From Planktotalea sp. (lineage in GTDB: Bacteria > Pseudomonadota > Alphaproteobacteria > Rhodobacterales > Rhodobacteraceae), in NCBI GenBank assembly GCA_024645145.1, contig JAHEGL010000139.1, positions 1 through 6,209 on the forward strand: a stretch of DNA of 6,209 nucleotides, read 5' to 3'. The notes below the pieces were generated by a model. That model saw only the letters and a list, made by a program, of their open reading frames with translations. It made no database searches and was not told the origin of the DNA. Within the stretch, counting starts at the first letter, position 1, and each line of letters starts with the position of its first letter. The position numbers and the translations under genes are program-made. This document shows positions 1 through 6,209 of the stretch, in pieces.

Positions 1-1401
1 CGAGGGCTCACCCGCACTGTAGAAGACCGCCTGTCAGATGCTCTGCACGAGCGTTTGACCCAAAGATTTGTGGACCGGCGCACATCCGTGCTTTTGCGCC
101 GGCTCAAACAAAAGGAGGCCCTTTTGGCCGAAGTAAACGATAAAGGTGAAGTGACCGTCGAAGGTGAATTCGTAGGTCGCTTGGAAGGGTTCCGTTTCTC
201 GCAGGATAAGTCTGCAAGCGGGAATGAAGAAAAGACATTGCGCGCGGCGTCTGTGGCGGCTTTGACCCCACATTTCCATCTGCGCGCGGACCGTTTTTAT
301 AACGCGCCCGACACAGAGATAGATTTTACCGAGCAGGGCGGCCTGATGTGGGGCGAATACGCTGTTGGTAAACTGGTTTCTGGTCCAGAGGCGCTCAAGC
401 CGCAAGTCCAAGCCTTTGTTGATGATGAAGCCGGCACCGATGTGATTGAAAAAGTCACGCGCCGTTTGCATCATTTCATTGATCGCAAGATTGCTTTGCA
501 TATGGAGCCTTTGCTGAACCTTCAGCGTGATGAAGAGCTTTCTGGCATGGCTCGTGGATTTGGTTTCCGTTTGATCGAAAACCTTGGCCTAGTTGCGCGT
601 TCTGACGTTGCCGAAGATGTCAAAGCGCTTGATCAGGATGCGCGCGGCGCGTTGCGCAAGCATGGTATCCGCTTTGGTCAGTTCACGATCTTTATGCCTT
701 TGCTTTTGAAACCAGCGCCGACGCGTTTGCGCCTTGTGCTTTGGTCTTTGGCGTCCGGCTTGCAGGAATTCCCTGAATCGCCGCCCCCTGGTCTGGTGAC
801 CGTCCCGAGCGATGAACATGCGCCAACGGGTTATCATCTGATGTCCGGCTACCGCGCAGCGGGTGCCCGCGCGATCCGTATCGATATGCTGGAGCGTCTG
901 GCAGACATGCTGCGTTCAGAGGACAGCCACGGCGGGTTTGAAGGCAAAGCTGACATGCTTTCCATTACAGGTATGACGCTGGAGCAATTTGCGGATCTCA
1001 TGCAAGGCCTCGGTTATAACGCCGTAAAGGGCGAGCGTGAGAAGGTGAAAGCTGCACCCGTCGTCAAGCCTGAAGAAACGGCTAAGGTCGAAGAGGCAGC
1101 AGCTGATGCGCCTGAAGCTTCTGGTGAAGAGGTATCCAACGACGACGCACCAAAAGAAGACACGCCACCAGAGATGGAGGTGTTTTATACCTTCACATGG
1201 GGTCGCGCGCGCCAGCAAAAGCATGCGGACAGCCGCCCACGTAAACAAGGCGGTGCTCCTAAGGGCAAAGGCAAACCTCGTGGGAAGCCACAAGGCGGCA
1301 ACAAGGCTCAAAAATTCTCTGCGCGCCCACCTAAAGCAGAGAAAAAGATCGATCCCGATAATCCGTTTGCTGCGGCCTTGGCGGGTCTTGCTAAAAAGTG
1401 A
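1..1401 (+). CDS. Suv3-like helicase-related protein, C-terminal part (5' end outside window)
   Basis: The frame is open from base 1 and ends at TGA 1399-1401, giving the last 466 residues of a longer protein; the start and the ATPase motor motifs lie upstream of the window. What is visible resembles the C-terminal region of the superfamily 2 helicases annotated 'helicase-related protein' in Rhodobacterales, which I recall as roughly 900-1000 residues. The clearest block is RKHGIRFGQFTIFMPLLLKP near residues 220-240, followed by a Pro-rich loop. From about residue 348 the sequence becomes low-complexity and acidic (Ala/Glu/Asp). A short conserved-looking stretch MEVFYTFTWGRARQ follows at about 392-405, and then a Lys/Gly/Pro-rich basic tail ending in [13 protein letters not shown]. 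An RNA substrate is likely from the Suv3 resemblance and the S4 RNA-binding neighbour, but this is inference because the catalytic core is not seen. It overlaps the next gene by 4 bases, suggesting a shared transcript. Confidence 0.85.
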   Translation, partial: RGLTRTVEDRLSDALHERLTQRFVDRRTSVLLRRLKQKEALLAEVNDKGEVTVEGEFVGRLEGFRFSQDKSASGNEEKTLRAASVAALTPHFHLRADRFYNAPDTEIDFTEQGGLMWGEYAVGKLVSGPEALKPQVQAFVDDEAGTDVIEKVTRRLHHFIDRKIALHMEPLLNLQRDEELSGMARGFGFRLIENLGLVARSDVAEDVKALDQDARGALRKHGIRFGQFTIFMPLLLKPAPTRLRLVLWSLASGLQEFPESPPPGLVTVPSDEHAPTGYHLMSGYRAAGARAIRIDMLERLADMLRSEDSHGGFEGKADMLSITGMTLEQFADLMQGLGYNAVKGEREKVKAAPVVKPEETAKVEEAAADAPEASGEEVSNDDAPKEDTPPEMEVFYTFTWGRARQQKHADSRPRKQGGAPKGKGKPRGKPQGGNKAQKFSARPPKAEKKIDPDNPFAAALAGLAKK

Positions 1402-1772
1402 GTGATGCAGCTGAAAAGCTGCGCGCCGACAAATGGCTCTGGCAGGCACGGTTCTTTAAGACCCGTAGCCTGTCAGCCAAGCTTATTACTGGATCGCATC
1501 TGCGAGTGAACAGCGATAAGGTTGTCAAAGCCTCGGCCACTGTCAAAATTGGCGATGTTTTGACCTTTCCTCAGGGCAATCACATTCGTGTCATTCAGGT
1601 GGATGGTATCGGCACGCGCCGTGGGCCTGCCACTGAAGCACAAACGCTTTATACAGATCTCAGCCCTCTGCAACCGCGCGATATCGGAAAACCCTACGCT
1701 GAACGCGGTGGCCGCCCAAGCAAATCAGATCGCAAACTGGGCGCGCAAATCAAACGCGGAGAGCTTGAATGA
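1398..1772 (+). CDS. S4-domain RNA-binding protein, Hsp15-like
   Basis: A 124-residue protein with an S4 RNA-binding fold at about residues 8-55, opening with [20 protein letters not shown], the typical start of the Hsp15 (HslR) family. In that family the domain binds ribosomal RNA, and E. coli Hsp15 recognises 50S subunits blocked by a nascent chain. A second family hallmark is the basic C-terminal segment with [10 protein letters not shown] near residues 104-113. The length fits the family (about 120-135). The GTG start at 1398 overlaps the upstream helicase stop (GTGA). No Shine-Dalgarno stands in front of it, so translation is probably coupled to the helicase. No alternative start keeps the S4 domain intact. 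Together with the helicase it suggests a small RNA- or ribosome-related operon. The family assignment is firm; the exact cellular role is inferred. Confidence 0.9.
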   Translation: MSDAAEKLRADKWLWQARFFKTRSLSAKLITGSHLRVNSDKVVKASATVKIGDVLTFPQGNHIRVIQVDGIGTRRGPATEAQTLYTDLSPLQPRDIGKPYAERGGRPSKSDRKLGAQIKRGELE

Positions 1773-1809
1773 TCTCAGATCTTGGATTAGCAAGACGACA
1801 ACTCCGATT

Positions 1810-1813
1810 GAGG
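1810..1813 (+). promoter_or_regulatory. Ribosome binding site that sets the fdxA start
   Basis: GAGG lies 8 bases before ATG 1822. The reading frame is open as far back as 1588, inside the S4 gene, so a longer start would be formally possible. This site, and the match of the resulting N-terminus to known seven-iron ferredoxins (first ligand Cys at residue 9), decide for ATG 1822. Confidence 0.75.
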
Positions 1814-1821
1814 CACATCTT

Positions 1822-2160
1822 ATGACCTACATTGTCAACGACAGCTGCATTGCTTGCAAATACACCGACTGCGTCGAAGTCTGCCCCGTAGATTGCTTCT
1901 ATGAGGGCGAAAACATGTTGGTGATTCACCCTGATGAATGCATCGACTGTGGCGTGTGCAAACCTGAATGCCCCGCTGACGCGATCCGCCCTGACACGGA
2001 GCCGGATATGGAAAAATGGGTGGAATTCAACCGCAAGTATTCGGAAGTGTGGCCCGTTATCATTACCAAGAAAGACCCGCTGCCAGACGCGGACGAGCGT
2101 GATGGAGAAAGCGGCAAGCTGGAGAAGTACTTCTCTGAACAGCCGGGCGAAGGCGGCTGA
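1822..2160 (+). CDS. fdxA: Seven-iron ferredoxin FdxA ([3Fe-4S] + [4Fe-4S])
   Basis: A 112-residue soluble electron carrier with nine cysteines in the order expected for Azotobacter-FdI-type ferredoxins, shifted by one residue. By alignment from memory, C9, C17 and C50 should hold the [3Fe-4S] cluster and C21, C40, C43 and C46 the [4Fe-4S] cluster. C12 and C25 match the non-ligand cysteines of FdI. The second motif reads [12 protein letters not shown]. The C-terminal half (about 60-112) is the long extension typical of this family, with an aromatic stretch [16 protein letters not shown]. Length equals the family norm. It lies 49 bases after the S4 gene, and no clear promoter is visible in that gap, so it may be read from upstream. 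A terminator follows at 2189. The electron partner cannot be told from the sequence. Confidence 0.96.
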   Translation: MTYIVNDSCIACKYTDCVEVCPVDCFYEGENMLVIHPDECIDCGVCKPECPADAIRPDTEPDMEKWVEFNRKYSEVWPVIITKKDPLPDADERDGESGKLEKYFSEQPGEGG

Positions 2161-2188
2161 TATCGCGCGAATCACTTGCGAGAATTTG

Positions 2189-2214
2189 AAAGGGTGCCCG
2201 AGCGGCACCTTTTT
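2189..2214 (+). terminator. Intrinsic terminator after fdxA
   Basis: The arm GGGTGCC (2192-2198) pairs with GGCACCT (2204-2210), with one G-T wobble at the base and a 5-base loop (CGAGC). Three further A-T pairs (2189-2191 with 2211-2213) extend the stem into the T run 2210-2214. It sits 28 bases past the fdxA stop and probably ends the helicase/S4/fdxA transcript. Confidence 0.82.
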
Positions 2215-2292
2215 GCTTTGCCCCTTTGGTCGTTGGGGTTTGAGTGCGATCAACGCTATTATCAGACACCTCTGGCGAGGGGGCGATTTTTG

Positions 2293-2301
2293 TGATATAC
2301 T
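2293..2301 (+). promoter_or_regulatory. Extended -10 promoter, probably for carD or its leader RNA
   Basis: TGA followed by TATACT (2296-2301) is an extended -10 element (TGnTATAAT type) with one mismatch, and it carries T at the last -10 position. At 17-18 bases upstream the -35 is poor (TGGCGA or CTGGCG, 3 of 6 matches), as extended -10 promoters tolerate. Transcription would start near 2308, giving carD a leader of about 148 bases. The site lies between the fdxA terminator and carD, where a carD promoter is expected. Confidence 0.6.
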
Positions 2302-2382
2302 CCTCATCAGATGATGAATAATTACCTGACACTGATCTGTTTCTGCCCACCCGCGAAATAGCATATTGCACATGAAGCGTAC

Positions 2383-2414
2383 CGCGCTGGCATTTGGCCT
2401 GCGCGTCTCTTTTT
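2383..2414 (+). terminator. Terminator-like hairpin in the carD leader (attenuator or small-RNA end?)
   Basis: CGCGC (2383-2387) pairs with GCGCG (2401-2405). Inside, after a T-T mismatch, GGC (2389-2391) pairs with GCC (2397-2399) around a 5-base loop. A T-rich tract follows directly, with five T at 2410-2414 and four more at 2421-2424. This has the form of an intrinsic terminator, yet it stands about 75 bases downstream of the best promoter and 42 bases before the carD start. The stem is interrupted and short, so it may be only partly active or fortuitous. See the findings. Confidence 0.42.
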
Positions 2415-2455
2415 GTCGTGTTTTGTGATCCTAAATGAGCTGAGGAAAGCCCATA

Positions 2456-2974
2456 ATGAGCAAGTCAAAGAAACTCGATTTTAGCGTGAACGAATTTGTA
2501 GTGTACCCAGCGCATGGTGTGGGCAAGGTTGTCTCCATCGAAGAGCAAGAGGTCGCAGATGTGAAGCTCGAGCTTTATGTGATCGCTTTCGAGAAAGATA
2601 AAATGACCCTACGCGTCCCGACGCATAAGGCGATTGATATTGGTATGCGTTCGCTCAGCACGGGCGATGAAGTAGCACATGCGATGAAGACGCTCAAAGG
2701 CAAGGCCAAGGTCAAGCGCGCCATGTGGTCCCGCCGCGCGCAGGAATATGAGCAAAAGATCAACTCTGGTGATCTTATCGCGATTGCAGAAGTTGTGCGC
2801 GATTTGCACCGCACAGATGACCAGCGCGAGCAAAGCTATTCTGAGCGTCAGCTATATGAAGCGGCGCTTGAGCGTTTGACCCGTGAATTTGGTGCCGTAC
2901 AAGGGGGTGATGAAGACGCCGCCGCACGTCAGATTACTGACGTTTTGATGTCCCGAGTGGTTGCAGCTGCATAA
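2456..2974 (+). CDS. carD: CarD-family RNA polymerase-binding transcription regulator
   Basis: A 172-residue protein. The N-terminal CarD/TRCF RNA-polymerase-interaction domain (about residues 9-60) begins NEFVVYPAHGVGKVVSIEEQ and is a Tudor-like fold that contacts the beta subunit. The helical C-terminal domain (about 65-170) carries W91 in KRAMWSRRAQEYEQKINSGD. This matches the conserved tryptophan that wedges into the upstream edge of the transcription bubble and stabilises open complexes. Length fits alphaproteobacterial CarD. The ATG is preceded by GAGGA (2442-2446) at good spacing. It appears monocistronic: a terminator for fdxA and a promoter lie upstream, and a strong terminator lies downstream. 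In Rhodobacter sphaeroides CarD activates many promoters that lack T at the last -10 position and, as I recall, represses its own promoter; that is knowledge from a relative and is not shown here. The product itself binds no metal or ligand that can be seen. Confidence 0.96.
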   Translation: MSKSKKLDFSVNEFVVYPAHGVGKVVSIEEQEVADVKLELYVIAFEKDKMTLRVPTHKAIDIGMRSLSTGDEVAHAMKTLKGKAKVKRAMWSRRAQEYEQKINSGDLIAIAEVVRDLHRTDDQREQSYSERQLYEAALERLTREFGAVQGGDEDAAARQITDVLMSRVVAAA

Positions 2975-2995
2975 GCCGACTTCTCAGGTACAGGG

Positions 2996-3031
2996 AAAGC
3001 CGCGCTTTTGGGAGGAGGCGCGGCTTTTCTA
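2996..3031 (+). terminator. Strong intrinsic terminator after carD
   Basis: A perfect 10-base-pair stem, AAAGCCGCGC (2996-3005) with GCGCGGCTTT (3018-3027), has a 12-base loop and is followed by T-rich sequence (TTTTCTATTTCTT). It begins 21 bases past the carD stop and lies between the convergent carD and cobS genes. On the minus strand the stem is followed by CCC rather than a T run, so it should act mainly on carD. Confidence 0.9.
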
Positions 3032-3040
3032 TTTCTTCCG

Positions 3041-3838
3041 CTACCCTGCGATTAAAGTAAGAAGCAAAGCAACTTCAGTGACTTGCTGGCTCCCGCCACA
3101 AACATCACCAGTTTGACCTCCAATTTTCAGTCGCGCCAACCGGATGCAAAAAAATGCAGCAACGGCACCGACGCAGATCATCAACAGGCCGTAAACGCCA
3201 CCCCCGATACCGAGTGCAATAGCACCAAGGCTCGCAGCAATTAACGCCGACTTTGGGCTAATACGCCCGACACTTCGCGAAAGCCCAGTGTCACGTGCAT
3301 GGGGTAAAATCCACATCACTGAAGGCATCACAGCGCGAGAGGCAACATGTATTGCGATAAGTGGTATGAGCCAATTTTCCCAGCTCAAGACTTCCAGCAA
3401 AGCGCCAAACCTTAGTCCAAAAACAAGGATCAAAGCCAGCACGCCGTAGGTGCCTATTTGACTGTCTTTCATGATTTTAAGCCGCATCGCGGGATCCCAA
3501 CCGCCCCAAAACCCGTCAGCGCAATCTGCCAACCCGTCTTCATGCATCGCACCTGTCACAATGATCGCAACCGCGAGCGCGACAAGCGCTGCGCACCAAA
3601 GCGGCAAACCCATCCAAAGCGCGATTTGAGCCCCAATGGAGCTAAAAGTCCCAGTCATGATGCCAACCAATGGATAAGCCCACGCTGCGCGTGCACCCTG
3701 TTCATAGGCCGCTTCATCAAGCTTGATCGGCAGTCGTGTAAGCAAGCTGTGAGCGAGCAAAGTATCTTTGAGAAGGTCGTTTTCAAGTGCCAAAAGGGTC
3801 GTTCCTACCTTGTCGCTTATGGGGCTTTTGTTAAACAC
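3041..3838 (-). CDS. cobS: Adenosylcobinamide-GDP ribazoletransferase (cobalamin synthase)
   Basis: A 265-residue integral membrane enzyme that joins adenosylcobinamide-GDP to alpha-ribazole (or its 5'-phosphate), the last assembly step of the cobalamin nucleotide loop. Family motifs are in order: LLTRLP near 32-37, [16 protein letters not shown] at 98-113 with the acidic residues expected to bind Mg2+, KDSQIG at 124-129, and GGQTGD at 240-245. Hydrophobic membrane segments lie at about 54-75, 78-97, 131-150, 156-175, 197-232 and 254-265. Length is in the usual 245-270 range. The start is uncertain. GTG 3838 gives the longest form and has AGG about 10 bases before it. TTG at 3793-3791, with AGGA 9 bases upstream, would give a shorter N-terminus closer to many family members. 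The gene is divergent from cobT, whose product supplies the alpha-ribazole phosphate. The downstream end faces carD. Confidence 0.94.
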   Translation of the reverse strand: MFNKSPISDKVGTTLLALENDLLKDTLLAHSLLTRLPIKLDEAAYEQGARAAWAYPLVGIMTGTFSSIGAQIALWMGLPLWCAALVALAVAIIVTGAMHEDGLADCADGFWGGWDPAMRLKIMKDSQIGTYGVLALILVFGLRFGALLEVLSWENWLIPLIAIHVASRAVMPSVMWILPHARDTGLSRSVGRISPKSALIAASLGAIALGIGGGVYGLLMICVGAVAAFFCIRLARLKIGGQTGDVCGGSQQVTEVALLLTLIAG

Positions 3839-3856
3839 GGATGTAAACCTGCTACA

Positions 3857-4879
3857 ATGAAAGAGCTGAACGTGAGTGCATTTTCTTCCTTAACCGAATT
3901 TCGCGCAGTGCTTGCAGCAATGCCATCGACAGACGCAACCGCAGTGAGTGCTGCGCAAAATCGCAATGGACAACTCACTAAACCACCGGGTGCGTTGGGT
4001 CGTCTTGAAGAGCTTGCAATTTGGTATGGCGGCTGGCGTGGCAGCGACCGTACACGCGTTGGCAAGCGCCAAGTTATTGTTTTTGCTGGAAACCACGGGG
4101 TAACGGCGCAGGGTGTATCTGCCTTTCCATCCGAAGTGACTGTGCAAATGGTCGCCAATTTCGAACATGGTGGCGCGGCAGTGAACCAGTTGAGCCGCGT
4201 TGCTGGCGCTGAATTGAGCGTCCATGCGCTTGATTTAGACACGCCGACTGCCGATTTTACCAAAGCAGCCGCGATGAGCGAAGCGGACGTGATTGCAGCA
4301 CTCACCGCAGGCTGGAACGCGGTTGATGATGATACCGAACTCCTTGTTGTTGGTGAAATGGGCATTGGGAACACGACCTCTGCCGCAGCGATTGCGACCG
4401 CGCTTTTCGGCGGTGACGCGAGTGAGTGGACAGGGCGCGGAACGGGTGTCGACGACGCTGGGCTTAGCAATAAAACACGAGTTGTATCCGAGGGCGTCGC
4501 TTTACACGCAAGTGATGATGGGCTTGAGATCTTGCGTTGTCTTGGCGGTCGTGAACTGGCGGCGATGGCTGGTGCAATTGCAAGCGCACGCGCAAAACGT
4601 ATCCCGGTCATCATGGACGGCTTTATTTGCACCGCCGCTGCGGCCTGTCTTGAAAAAGTACAAAGCGGCGCATTGGATCACGTCGTAGCAGGCCACCTGA
4701 GCCAAGAGGGCGCACATGGCAAGCTATTAAAAGCGCTTGATAAAGAGCCACTTTTGTCGCTCGATATGCGCCTTGGCGAAGGGTCAGGTGCAACACTTGC
4801 GATCAACATTCTTGTTGCGGCGGTGGAGTGCCATTCTGGAATGGCGACGTTTGCCGAAGCAGGCGTCGCCGCGGGCTAA
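3857..4879 (+). CDS. cobT: Nicotinate-nucleotide--dimethylbenzimidazole phosphoribosyltransferase
   Basis: A 340-residue cytosolic enzyme that transfers phosphoribose from nicotinate mononucleotide to 5,6-dimethylbenzimidazole, giving alpha-ribazole phosphate for the lower ligand of cobalamin. Visible family motifs are [12 protein letters not shown] (40-51), [17 protein letters not shown] (75-91), GEMGIGNTT (166-174), GRGTGVDD (193-200), DGFICTAAA (254-262) and [13 protein letters not shown] residues 304-312. E308 matches the proposed catalytic base (E317 of Salmonella CobT). Length fits the family. The frame is open back to 3458, but that stretch lies antisense within cobS and does not look like protein. 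ATG 3857 is used here; its Shine-Dalgarno is poor. GTG 3872 (V6) has AAAGAG at better spacing and would give an N-terminus [11 protein letters not shown], like relatives as I remember them, so it is a real alternative. Divergent from cobS, and the stop overlaps that of the antiporter gene on the other strand. Confidence 0.95.
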   Translation: MKELNVSAFSSLTEFRAVLAAMPSTDATAVSAAQNRNGQLTKPPGALGRLEELAIWYGGWRGSDRTRVGKRQVIVFAGNHGVTAQGVSAFPSEVTVQMVANFEHGGAAVNQLSRVAGAELSVHALDLDTPTADFTKAAAMSEADVIAALTAGWNAVDDDTELLVVGEMGIGNTTSAAAIATALFGGDASEWTGRGTGVDDAGLSNKTRVVSEGVALHASDDGLEILRCLGGRELAAMAGAIASARAKRIPVIMDGFICTAAAACLEKVQSGALDHVVAGHLSQEGAHGKLLKALDKEPLLSLDMRLGEGSGATLAINILVAAVECHSGMATFAEAGVAAG

Positions 4880-6209
4880 CTTTCAGAGCGACGGGTTTCT
4901 AACAGTGTAAGGAGCGAGGCTTCCAAGTCTCGTTCCAACTCTTTCGCGCGCTCAACATATGCTTCGTTTTCGCCAGATGGTTTTTCGGGATCCCAGACCT
5001 GAGCAAGTTCACGGATCGCATGGCGGTCATGCGCATAAAAGGTTTTTTCTGCTTCAGCCGCTTCAAATTCTGAAAGGCCAATGTTCTCAAGTACGTAGCG
5101 ACCCGCGCGCAAAGAACTGTCAAACATCTCGCGCACAATGTCGTTCGCACCGGCCTGATAGAGTCTGAATACATCACTGCGATCGCCAGCGCGTGCGATA
5201 ATATGTAGATCAGGCCGTTCTTTGCGCGCGTAGCGCACCATTTTGAGCGCTGCTGCGGCATCATCAAGTGCGACGACCAACACGCGCGCATCGGCCAATC
5301 CAGCAGCGCGCAAGACGTCTGGACGCGTTGGATCACCGAAGAAACCTTTGAATCCAAAACGACGCATCAGTTCAATCGTTTTGAGATCATGATCCAGAAC
5401 AACGGTTTTAAATCCAGCTGATCCCACCAAACGATTCACGATTTGCCCAAATCGACCGACGCCAGCGATAATCACTGGCCCTTCCTCATTGACTTCATCA
5501 TGTTGAACGTCTTGCAAATCTGTCCCAATGCGTTTGCCGATCACCTCCATCAGAATGAACAGAAGGGGCGTAATCAGCATAGACAGCGCAATGACCAGCA
5601 AAATGCGTTCGGACAGACCGATTGGAATAACATTCTGTGCGGCCGAAAATGCAGTCAGGATAAAACCAAATTCGCCCGCTTGAGCAAGACCAAGGGTGAA
5701 CAGCCAACGATCACTGCCATACAATTTGAAGATATGTGAGAGCGCATACAGCACCAGACCTTTTACAATAATGACTGCGAGTGTGGCCCCAAGGATCGCA
5801 GTGGGATCACGTTCCAGCACGGCGAAATTAATGCCAGCACCGACTGTGATAAAGAACAGGCCAAGCAAAAGTCCTTTGAACGGCTCAATATCTGTCTCAA
5901 GTTCATGGCGAAATTCTGAGTTTGCAAGAACAACACCCGCAAGAAACGCACCAAGCGCAGGGGAAAGACCGACGAGCAACATTAAGAAAGAAATGCCAAC
6001 CACGATGAGCAGGGCGAGAGCGGTAAACATCTCGCGAAGGTGACTTGCATGGATGAAGCGGAAAACAGGCCGCGCAAGGTAAACACCCGCGAGAATGATC
6101 GCGCCGATTGCTGCCAATGTGACAAAGGTGACGCCCCAACCTGGCAAATCCGCAACCAAGCTCAAACTTGCATGATCGGCCGCATTTGCATCATTCGCAT
6201 GGCGCTCGA
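4876..6209 (-). CDS. KefB/KefC-like monovalent cation:proton antiporter (CPA2), C-terminal part
   Basis: The frame runs open from the right edge to TAG (complement of 4876-4878), giving 443 residues; the start lies beyond 6209. A TTG near 6165 is internal, since the frame continues upstream without a stop. Numbering from the first whole codon, a polar loop (1-20) is followed by about seven membrane segments up to about 223. These include [20 protein letters not shown] (about 79-98), [19 protein letters not shown] (102-120) and the conserved QAGEFGF (176-182). Next comes an RCK/TrkA-N Rossmann domain: [11 protein letters not shown] (about 245-255) is its dinucleotide-binding loop and VLDHD (270-274) ends the second strand, where an acidic residue normally binds the ribose. 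A charged helical tail (about 380-443) ends the protein. The domain order matches glutathione-gated K+ efflux proteins such as KefC. No KefF/KefG partner is visible, and transported ion and gating ligand are not proven. Confidence 0.93.
   Translation of the reverse strand, partial: ERHANDANAADHASLSLVADLPGWGVTFVTLAAIGAIILAGVYLARPVFRFIHASHLREMFTALALLIVVGISFLMLLVGLSPALGAFLAGVVLANSEFRHELETDIEPFKGLLLGLFFITVGAGINFAVLERDPTAILGATLAVIIVKGLVLYALSHIFKLYGSDRWLFTLGLAQAGEFGFILTAFSAAQNVIPIGLSERILLVIALSMLITPLLFILMEVIGKRIGTDLQDVQHDEVNEEGPVIIAGVGRFGQIVNRLVGSAGFKTVVLDHDLKTIELMRRFGFKGFFGDPTRPDVLRAAGLADARVLVVALDDAAAALKMVRYARKERPDLHIIARAGDRSDVFRLYQAGANDIVREMFDSSLRAGRYVLENIGLSEFEAAEAEKTFYAHDRHAIRELAQVWDPEKPSGENEAYVERAKELERDLEASLLTLLETRRSES

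Noticed and set aside
1588..1821. Upstream extension of the fdxA frame
   Set aside because: It overlaps the S4-domain gene in another frame, has no ferredoxin-like sequence, and ATG 1822 has a good ribosome site and the family's N-terminus.
2269..2280. Small hairpin CCTC-TGGC-GAGG before the carD promoter
   Set aside because: Only four base pairs; it overlaps the -35 region and has no clear role.
1750..2373. Minus-strand open frame of 207 codons across fdxA and the spacer
   Set aside because: It is the complement of the cysteine-rich fdxA plus non-coding DNA that includes the terminator; no motif or ribosome site supports it.
3458..3856. Upstream extension of the cobT frame by 133 codons
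   Set aside because: This stretch is the complement of conserved cobS sequence, including its DGLAD motif region, and CobT proteins of normal length start near 3857-3872.
3839..3856. Cobalamin riboswitch upstream of cobS or cobT
   Set aside because: The space is far too short, and I see no B12-box-like sequence within or next to it.
3817..4632. Long open frame of 271 codons on the minus strand inside cobT
   Set aside because: It lies antisense to a cobT that matches its family along its whole length. The protein is Ser/Ala/Pro-rich without recognisable motifs, as expected from the complement of a GC-biased gene.
6163..6165. TTG as the start of the antiporter
   Set aside because: The frame stays open to the window edge, and CPA2 antiporters have several membrane segments before this point, so the gene is cut by the window rather than starting here.

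Overview
The window looks like chromosomal DNA from an alphaproteobacterium, most likely of the Rhodobacterales/roseobacter type. This rests on protein character (the Suv3-like helicase, 7Fe FdxA, a CarD of 172 residues, CobS/CobT sequences), on the gene order helicase - S4 protein - fdxA - carD, which I recall as common in that group, and on moderate GC with no sign of recent transfer. No transposase, integrase, tRNA, rRNA or CRISPR array is visible. Six genes are supported; the two at the edges are cut by the window.

Left part (1-2974, plus strand): the C-terminal half of a helicase overlaps by 4 bases the start of a small S4-domain RNA-binding protein (Hsp15-like). A seven-iron ferredoxin (fdxA) follows after 49 bases and ends in an intrinsic terminator. 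A 295-base non-coding stretch then leads to carD, an RNA-polymerase-binding transcription regulator. This stretch holds a good extended -10 promoter and, unexpectedly, a second terminator-like hairpin with a T tract between that promoter and carD. It could be an attenuator or the end of a small RNA. carD ends in a clear intrinsic terminator.

Middle part (3041-4879): cobS (minus) and cobT (plus) are divergent, with only 18 bases between the longest plausible starts. They encode the two enzymes of nucleotide-loop assembly in cobalamin synthesis. CobT makes alpha-ribazole phosphate from dimethylbenzimidazole and nicotinate mononucleotide, and CobS joins the alpha-ribazole unit to adenosylcobinamide-GDP in the membrane. 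No cobalamin riboswitch fits between them.

Right part (4876-6209, minus strand): the C-terminal two thirds or so of a KefB/KefC-like cation:proton antiporter with a nucleotide-binding RCK domain. Its stop codon overlaps the cobT stop codon on the opposite strand.

This is mostly ordinary core genome. I see no convincing new system. The carD leader is the part most worth a second look.
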